Notes under the pieces: generated by a model | What the model was told of the DNA's origin: nothing | Databases searched by the model: none | What the model saw: the letters and a program-made list of their open reading frames with translations, nothing else | Assembly: GCA_021737695.1 (NCBI GenBank) | Contig: JAIPDL010000014.1 | Span: 1-57,653, forward strand | Direction: 5' to 3' | Source: Desulfotignum sp. | Lineage (GTDB): Bacteria; Desulfobacterota; Desulfobacteria; Desulfobacterales; Desulfobacteraceae | Length of the DNA: 57,653 bases | Program-made: the position numbers and the translations under genes | Part shown: positions 53,125-57,653 of the stretch, piece after piece | Layout of the letters: each line of letters begins with the position of its first letter | Numbering within the stretch: position 1 is the stretch's first letter

Positions 53125-53937
53125 ATGCATGATGACACCCCCATAGGGGAAATGATCCCGTTTACCATCACCCGCTACCGGAACAATGAACTGTCTGGGG
53201 AAGATACCCGTGTGGCGGCTGAAATCCCTTTGACCTTTCATGTCAACGGCCGGGAACTGGCCACGCTCATGTGCACCCCCTCCCATCTCAAGGCGTTTGC
53301 CTGCGGGTTTCTGGTCACCTCCGGATTCATTCAATCGGCAGACGACATCATTGCTTTTTCTCTGGATGAAACCAAATGGCGGGCAGACATTGAAGTCAGG
53401 GATCTGGTGGATCCGGATCTGCTGGGTCAAAGGGTGTATACCTCGGGCTGCGGCAAAGGGGTGATGTACACCTCCATGATGGAGCTGTCCTCCCGCCATC
53501 CCATTCAAAGTGATGTCCAGATTCATGGATCAGACATTATCGCGGTGATTCACTGGCTCCAGCACTGCTCGGACCTGCACCGGATCACAGGCGGGGTTCA
53601 TTCCGCGTCCGCCAGTATCAAAGGGCAGATCCCGGATTTCTTTATCGATGATATCGGCCGGCACAATGCCGTGGACAAGGTGCTGGGCACCCTGCTGCTG
53701 GAAAAAACCGACTGCGCCAAAGTCATGCTGGCCTGCACCGGCCGGATCTCTTCTGAAATTGTTCACAAGGCCCGACGTCTGGACATTCCGGTCCTGGCAT
53801 CCAGAGGCGCTCCCACCCACCAGAGCATCCTGCTGGCAAAAGAAATGGGCATCACTCTGGTGGGATTTGTCAGACCTACCAATTTTGCCGTGTTTACCCA
53901 TGCCCAAAGAATTCTAGAAAATGGAGACAAAAAATGA
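53125..53937 (+). CDS. fdhD: Formate dehydrogenase accessory sulfurtransferase FdhD
   Basis: 270 aa from the ATG at 53125 (AAAGGA 8 bp upstream; a TTG two codons earlier is open). FdhD transfers sulfur to the molybdenum/tungsten cofactor of formate dehydrogenases. Conserved: ACGFLVTSGFI, TSGCGKGVMY (one Cys instead of the CxxC of E. coli), GGVHSASA, DDIGRHNAVDKVLG, STGRISSEIV-like CTGRISSEIVHKA, and TLVGFVRP. Operon with a ferritin-like protein (4-bp overlap) and an SLC13 carrier. Confidence 0.9.
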   Translation: MHDDTPIGEMIPFTITRYRNNELSGEDTRVAAEIPLTFHVNGRELATLMCTPSHLKAFACGFLVTSGFIQSADDIIAFSLDETKWRADIEVRDLVDPDLLGQRVYTSGCGKGVMYTSMMELSSRHPIQSDVQIHGSDIIAVIHWLQHCSDLHRITGGVHSASASIKGQIPDFFIDDIGRHNAVDKVLGTLLLEKTDCAKVMLACTGRISSEIVHKARRLDIPVLASRGAPTHQSILLAKEMGITLVGFVRPTNFAVFTHAQRILENGDKK

Positions 53938-54446
53938 CACCTTCCCAAGACATTTTCACCACTGCCCTGGTCTATGAAAAAAAGATCCGGGATCTTTACC
54001 GGTCCGCCGTGGAAACCATTGACGATCCCCGGGGAAAAGAACTGTTCCAGGCCCTGGCCGATGATGAACAAAGCCATGTGGCGTTTCTGGAGCACGGCCT
54101 GACCCTTTTAAGGGATGACAAAGACCAGGAACTGGAAAAACCCGGCACGTTGATTCCCTTTGCGGACCGGGATTTTGAAAAAATCAAGCAGATGGCCGAC
54201 CAGATTCCCAAACACATTCTGGGAGATCTGAAACGGGTGTTGAACGCGGCCCTGTCCCTGGAAGTGGAAACCAGCCGGTTTTACCGGGATGCCATTCAAA
54301 AGGTGGATCAAGGGCCGGTCCGGGATATTCTGGAAAAATTCTATGACATTGAGCAGCGCCATGTGGAAGTGGTCCAGATCGAACTGGATTTTGCCTCCAA
54401 CAACGGGTACTGGTTCAATTTCATGGAAACCGACATGGAAGACTGA
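53934..54446 (+). CDS. Ferritin-like/rubrerythrin-type diiron protein
   Basis: 170 aa, all helical. Metal-binding motifs are spaced as in a four-helix diiron protein: a Glu in YEKKIRDLYRSA, DDEQSHVAFLEH (ExxH), Glu in LSLEVETSRFYRDA, and EQRHVEVV (ExxH). It lacks the rubredoxin domain. Likely role in iron or peroxide handling in an anaerobe. The ATGA overlap with fdhD and the abutting SLC13 gene indicate one transcript. Confidence 0.78.
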   Translation: MTPSQDIFTTALVYEKKIRDLYRSAVETIDDPRGKELFQALADDEQSHVAFLEHGLTLLRDDKDQELEKPGTLIPFADRDFEKIKQMADQIPKHILGDLKRVLNAALSLEVETSRFYRDAIQKVDQGPVRDILEKFYDIEQRHVEVVQIELDFASNNGYWFNFMETDMED

Positions 54447-56327
54447 ATGCCCGCTGATCTGCTGACGCTTCTGCCGCCCGGCATGACATGGGACATGCTG
54501 GGCGTCTATGGATTTCTGCTGGGTGTCATTCTTCTGTTCGCATTTGACATGCTGCGGGTGGACATGGTGGGGCTGCTGGTCATGGTACTGCTGCCCCTGT
54601 CCGGACTTGTCACCCCGACAGAATCCATTTCCGGGCTCAGTTCCAATGCCGTGGTATCCATCATTGCTGTCATGATTATCGGCCACGGCCTGGACAAGAC
54701 CGGGGTGATGAATCAGGTGGCCGCACAGATCATCAAGCTGTCGGGAAAAAGCCAGAACCGGATGATGGCTCTGGTGGCGGGCACCGTGGCCGTGATCTCC
54801 AGTTTCATGCAGAATATCGGCGCGGCGGCCCTGTTTCTGCCGGCCGTGAACCGCATGTGCCGGCAGCTGAATGTACCCATCTCCCAGGTGCTCATCCCCA
54901 TGGGATATGCCGCGGTCATCGGAGGATGCATCACCCTGGTGGGATCCAGTCCTTTGATCCTGCTCAATGACCTGGCCGGATCCTGGTGGCATGCCAACCC
55001 GGATCTGGTGGCCCATCAGCCTTATTCCCCGTTTTCCCTGTTCTTTGTGGCTCCCATGGGCATCGCCCTGGTGGCGGCAGCTCTGGTGTATTTCATTTTT
55101 CTGGGGCGCTGGGTTTTACCCAGATCCGAACCTGTGGCAGATGTCTGCAACCTGTTGAACCATGACCTGGAATGCACTTACGGGCGGGAGGTAAGCACGA
55201 TATTTGAACTGACCGTGCCCGGCAATTTTTTCACCCGGCGACTGGAGGAACTGGAACTGCGGCCCAGATACCATGCCACCGTGGTGTGCATTTCCAAGCG
55301 AAACGGCCGGTACCGGGTCACTGAACTCGGACGGGCCGATGTGATCGAACCCTTTGATGTGATAGGTATTGTGGCCAACGAAGAACACGCCCGAAACCTG
55401 GCAAAAGACCTGGGGTGGACGTTGCGGCCTGAACTCAACGACCTGTCCGGGGTCCTGTCCATGGACAACGCCGGCATCACCGAAGCCATTGTCACTCCGA
55501 GGTCGGAACTGGTGGGAAAAACCTTTCACGAATACGGGTTTCGTAAAAAACTGCGGGTCAACCCCCTGGCGTTGTATCGTCAGAACCAGCTCATTCTGGA
55601 AAACATCTCTGAAATTAAAATCCAGCCCGGCGATGCCGTGCTCCTGCATGGGGAATGGGAAAAACTTCACCTGCTGAAGCAAAAACCCATCCTCGCGTTT
55701 ACCGAACATCTGAAAGGGGAAATTCTGTATCCGGAAAACGCGCTCAGGGCGGTGATCTGCCTGGTTCTGGCCCTGATTCTGGCCCTGGGGTTCAATATCC
55801 AGCTGTCCATCTCCCTTTTGGCCGGGGCCGTGGGCATGGTGCTCACCCGGGTGATGACCCTGGACCAGGCTTACCGGAGTGTGGACTGGATGACAGTGTT
55901 TCTGCTGGCCGGACTCATCCCCCTGGGCATTGCCTTTGAAAACACCGGAGCTGCCGGGTTTCTGGCCACCAGCCTGACCCATATGCTGCACAGTCTTCTC
56001 AATCCCGTGACCCTGTTTTTGCTGGTGGGCGCTCTCACATCCACTTTTACCCTGTTTGTTTCCAACATCGGGGCCACGGTGCTCATGATCCCTCTGGCCA
56101 TGAACATGGCCGTGCAGTGCCAGGCGGATCCGAGAATGGCGGCCATGCTGGTGGCCATTGCCGCATCCAACACCTTTATCCTGCCCACCCACCAAGTCAA
56201 TGCCCTGATCATGCGGCCCGGCGGCTACCGGGTCAGGGACTATGTCCGGGCCGGCACGGGCATGACCCTGATCTTCATGGCCGTGGTCATGATCATGTTC
56301 TGGGCCGTCTACGGCATGGCTGCCTGA
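54447..56327 (+). CDS. SLC13-family permease with RCK_C domains
   Basis: 626 aa. About twelve helices in two halves, with two TrkA-C-like (RCK_C) regulatory domains between them, around FTRRLEELELRPRYHATVVCISKRN-like and VGKTFHEYGFRKKLRVNPLAL-like segments. SSFMQNIGAAALFLPAV and SNIGATVLMIPLAMNMA are the family re-entrant loops. It carries a divalent anion (sulfate, dicarboxylate or similar) with sodium. It begins directly after the ferritin stop. Confidence 0.83.
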   Translation: MPADLLTLLPPGMTWDMLGVYGFLLGVILLFAFDMLRVDMVGLLVMVLLPLSGLVTPTESISGLSSNAVVSIIAVMIIGHGLDKTGVMNQVAAQIIKLSGKSQNRMMALVAGTVAVISSFMQNIGAAALFLPAVNRMCRQLNVPISQVLIPMGYAAVIGGCITLVGSSPLILLNDLAGSWWHANPDLVAHQPYSPFSLFFVAPMGIALVAAALVYFIFLGRWVLPRSEPVADVCNLLNHDLECTYGREVSTIFELTVPGNFFTRRLEELELRPRYHATVVCISKRNGRYRVTELGRADVIEPFDVIGIVANEEHARNLAKDLGWTLRPELNDLSGVLSMDNAGITEAIVTPRSELVGKTFHEYGFRKKLRVNPLALYRQNQLILENISEIKIQPGDAVLLHGEWEKLHLLKQKPILAFTEHLKGEILYPENALRAVICLVLALILALGFNIQLSISLLAGAVGMVLTRVMTLDQAYRSVDWMTVFLLAGLIPLGIAFENTGAAGFLATSLTHMLHSLLNPVTLFLLVGALTSTFTLFVSNIGATVLMIPLAMNMAVQCQADPRMAAMLVAIAASNTFILPTHQVNALIMRPGGYRVRDYVRAGTGMTLIFMAVVMIMFWAVYGMAA

Positions 56328-56431
56328 ATTCGCCGCCAGAAATCAGCGCCTTTACAAATGGTTCCGGATGACTATTGTGAGTATCAGACCGGTTGTTGTT
56401 TATGACCTTAAACACTGTCAAAGGAGCGATC

Positions 56432-56812
56432 ATGAAAGCATTGAAATTTTATTTTGAAAATACCAAAGGCACGGGCGTTCTGGCCACTGCCGACAGCAGC
56501 GGCAAAGTGGATGCCGCCATCTATTCCCGTCCCCATTTTCTGGAACAAGACCAACTGGCCTTTATCATGCGGGACCGGCTCACCCATCAGAACCTGACCT
56601 CCAACCCGCACGCCACATTTCTGTTCATTGAAAACGGTCCGGGCTATAAAGGCAAACGCCTGTTTCTCAAAAAGGTCAGCGAAGAAGAAAATCCGGAACT
56701 GGTGGGGAAAATCAAGCGCCGCAGATACACGGATGACAAACAGGAACCCCGGTTTCTGGTGTATTTTATCCTGGAAAAGGAACTGCCGTTGATCGGTGCC
56801 GGCACCGAGTAA
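56432..56812 (+). CDS. Pyridoxamine 5'-phosphate oxidase-fold flavin-binding protein
   Basis: 126 aa from the ATG at 56432, with AAAGGAG 6 bp upstream. Split-barrel fold: GTGVLATADSSGKVDAAIYS, LAFIMRDRLTHQNL, ATFLFIENGPGYKGKRL. Such proteins bind FMN or F420 and reduce small molecules, or act as sensors. Single gene followed by a terminator. Confidence 0.78.
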   Translation: MKALKFYFENTKGTGVLATADSSGKVDAAIYSRPHFLEQDQLAFIMRDRLTHQNLTSNPHATFLFIENGPGYKGKRLFLKKVSEEENPELVGKIKRRRYTDDKQEPRFLVYFILEKELPLIGAGTE

Positions 56813-56838
56813 CTGTCCCCCTTGTTACGAAATGATTT

Positions 56839-56896
56839 ATCCGGGAAATATCTTTAAGAGACGATCTCAATAAAAATATTTCCCGGATTTTTTTTA
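56839..56896 (+). terminator. Rho-independent terminator
   Basis: ATCCGGGAAATAT (56839-56851) and exact complement ATATTTCCCGGAT (56876-56888), followed by a run of T. Terminates the preceding gene. Confidence 0.8.
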
Positions 56897-56912
56897 ATCA
56901 GTACTCGATCAA

Positions 56913-57125
56913 TCAGACATCTTTGGACACATCAATCTCGCATTGATTATTGAGCCTGAGACGAAAAACATACACGGCCAGAATCACAATCGGAATGACC
57001 ACGGCAAATCCGACAATGGGCAAAATGGTGAGGCTGACAACCGTCATGGCCACAGCTGCTGCCACCAAAAATCCAACAAACAAGTATTGCAGCAGTTTTT
57101 GGGGAACACAGTCTTTTATTTCCAT
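56913..57125 (-). CDS. Small membrane protein, unknown
   Basis: 70 aa with two hydrophobic helices (LFVGFLVAAAVAMTVVSL and IVGFAVVIPIVILAVYVF) joined by a short Pro-Ile turn. AAAAGGAGG lies 6 bp upstream of the ATG. No family motif. Confidence 0.6.
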   Translation of the reverse strand: MEIKDCVPQKLLQYLFVGFLVAAAVAMTVVSLTILPIVGFAVVIPIVILAVYVFRLRLNNQCEIDVSKDV

Positions 57126-57251
57126 CGCGTCCTCCTTTTAAAATTAAAACCATCTGTTTCATTCAAACATCATGTCTGAATTGCACCCGGCTTGATATTA
57201 AAAACAATAACACAGATATTTAAGAAAGCAACTGCATTTGGACAAAATGAC

Positions 57252-57280
57252 TTGACAGTGAACAAATCCCTCACTAGAAT
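57252..57280 (+). promoter_or_regulatory. Sigma-70-type promoter of the last TetR gene
   Basis: TTGACA (57252-57257), 17-bp spacer, TAGAAT (57275-57280), with the start codon 37 bp downstream. Confidence 0.7.
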
Positions 57281-57282
57281 GT

Positions 57283-57301
57283 GAATTGTGAATCACAATT
57301 C
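57283..57301. promoter_or_regulatory. Perfect 19-bp palindromic operator for the TetR regulator
   Basis: GAATTGTGA-A-TCACAATTC, two bases after the -10 and so over the transcription start. This position fits TetR autorepression. Confidence 0.65.
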
Positions 57302-57316
57302 TGATTGGAGCCTATA

Positions 57317-57653
57317 ATGTCCGCCCGGAAAACAGGCACACAACAGCGCCAGGAACAGATCACCCAGGCCGCCCTTGACCTGATCAATGACCAGGGGGTT
57401 TCAGGGTTGAGCATTGCCGGCATTGCCCGACGGGTGGGGATTGTCCCCTCGGCGTTGTACCGGCATTTCGCCAGCAAGGATGCCGTGCTCGATGCCGTGC
57501 TGGACCTGATCCGACAGCGGCTTCTGGACAATGTGGCCCATGTCCGGGAAAAAACTCCGGTTCCCCTCAAGCAGCTCAACCTGCTGTTTACGCGCCATAT
57601 TGCCATGCTCAGCGAAAACCAGGCCATCCCCCATGTGGTGTTTTCCGATGCCG
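57317..57653 (+). CDS. TetR/AcrR-family regulator (partial)
   Basis: About 112 codons seen before the window ends. HTH: SIAGIARRVGIVPSALYRHF followed by ASKDAVLDAVLDLI. TTGGAG lies 7 bp upstream of the ATG. Controlled by the operator above; neighbouring targets lie beyond the window. Confidence 0.88.
   Translation, partial: MSARKTGTQQRQEQITQAALDLINDQGVSGLSIAGIARRVGIVPSALYRHFASKDAVLDAVLDLIRQRLLDNVAHVREKTPVPLKQLNLLFTRHIAMLSENQAIPHVVFSDA

Overview
The window reads as chromosomal DNA of a strictly anaerobic, probably sulfate-reducing deltaproteobacterium of the Desulfobacteraceae type. This is inferred from gene content only: an anaerobic CO dehydrogenase, Na+-translocating Nqr, FdhD, TRAP carriers, hybrid histidine kinases and pyrDK. 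No rRNA or tRNA gene was seen. Gene starts below were chosen by ribosome-binding site (RBS), family N-terminus and overlap with neighbours.

Layout. 1-5890 (minus): type I-C CRISPR-Cas operon cas3-cas5c-cas8c-cas7c, cut by the window edge in cas7c; no array is visible. 5968-10486: accessory/defence-like stretch with an RlaP-type nucleotidyltransferase, an XRE regulator with a dead ImmA/IrrE peptidase domain, a HigB toxin with a HigA antitoxin fused to an intact ImmA/IrrE metallopeptidase, and a Mut7-C protein. 10572-14992: AEC transporter, small membrane protein, hybrid kinase with a periplasmic-binding-like partner. 15400-20085: NifX-like protein, unknown protein, metallo-beta-lactamase-fold hydrolase, cooS behind a perfect FNR-type box, and a TetR regulator.

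20089-34555: a 14.5-kb metabolic island bounded by an exact 42-bp direct repeat (20047-20088 and 34556-34597). The repeat lies in the 3' ends of the TetR gene and of an AEC transporter gene, which must once have been adjacent and convergent. The island has a sigma-54 activator and, divergent from it, one long gene set behind a sigma-54 promoter: an FrdA-like flavoprotein, a heme-b membrane anchor, an FrdB-type iron-sulfur protein fused in one chain to a Rieske protein, a cytochrome b fused to cytochrome c, a SuyAB-like sulfo-lyase, a two-subunit class I fumarase/tartrate-dehydratase-like enzyme, a DctPQM TRAP importer and a TauE/SafE exporter. This looks like a fused Complex II/III chain coupled to catabolism of a sulfonated C4-dicarboxylate. 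Sulfosuccinate via sulfofumarate and sulfomalate to oxaloacetate plus sulfite is my leading but unproven hypothesis. It is the most exciting part of the window.

34563-39394: AEC transporter, M24 peptidase, hybrid kinase with a degenerate ATPase domain, cyclophilin, conserved unknown. 39692-50130: nqrABCDEF continuing without a gap into pyrD-pyrK-pyrE, then a YkgJ protein and an NlpC/P60 lipoprotein; NqrA keeps two intact [4Fe-4S] motifs. 50260-52613: MazEF divergent from an rtcB RNA ligase gene carrying a one-base frameshift at its active site. 52733-57653: small Cys protein, fdhD-ferritin-SLC13 operon, PPOX-fold protein, small membrane protein, and the start of a TetR gene with a perfect operator.
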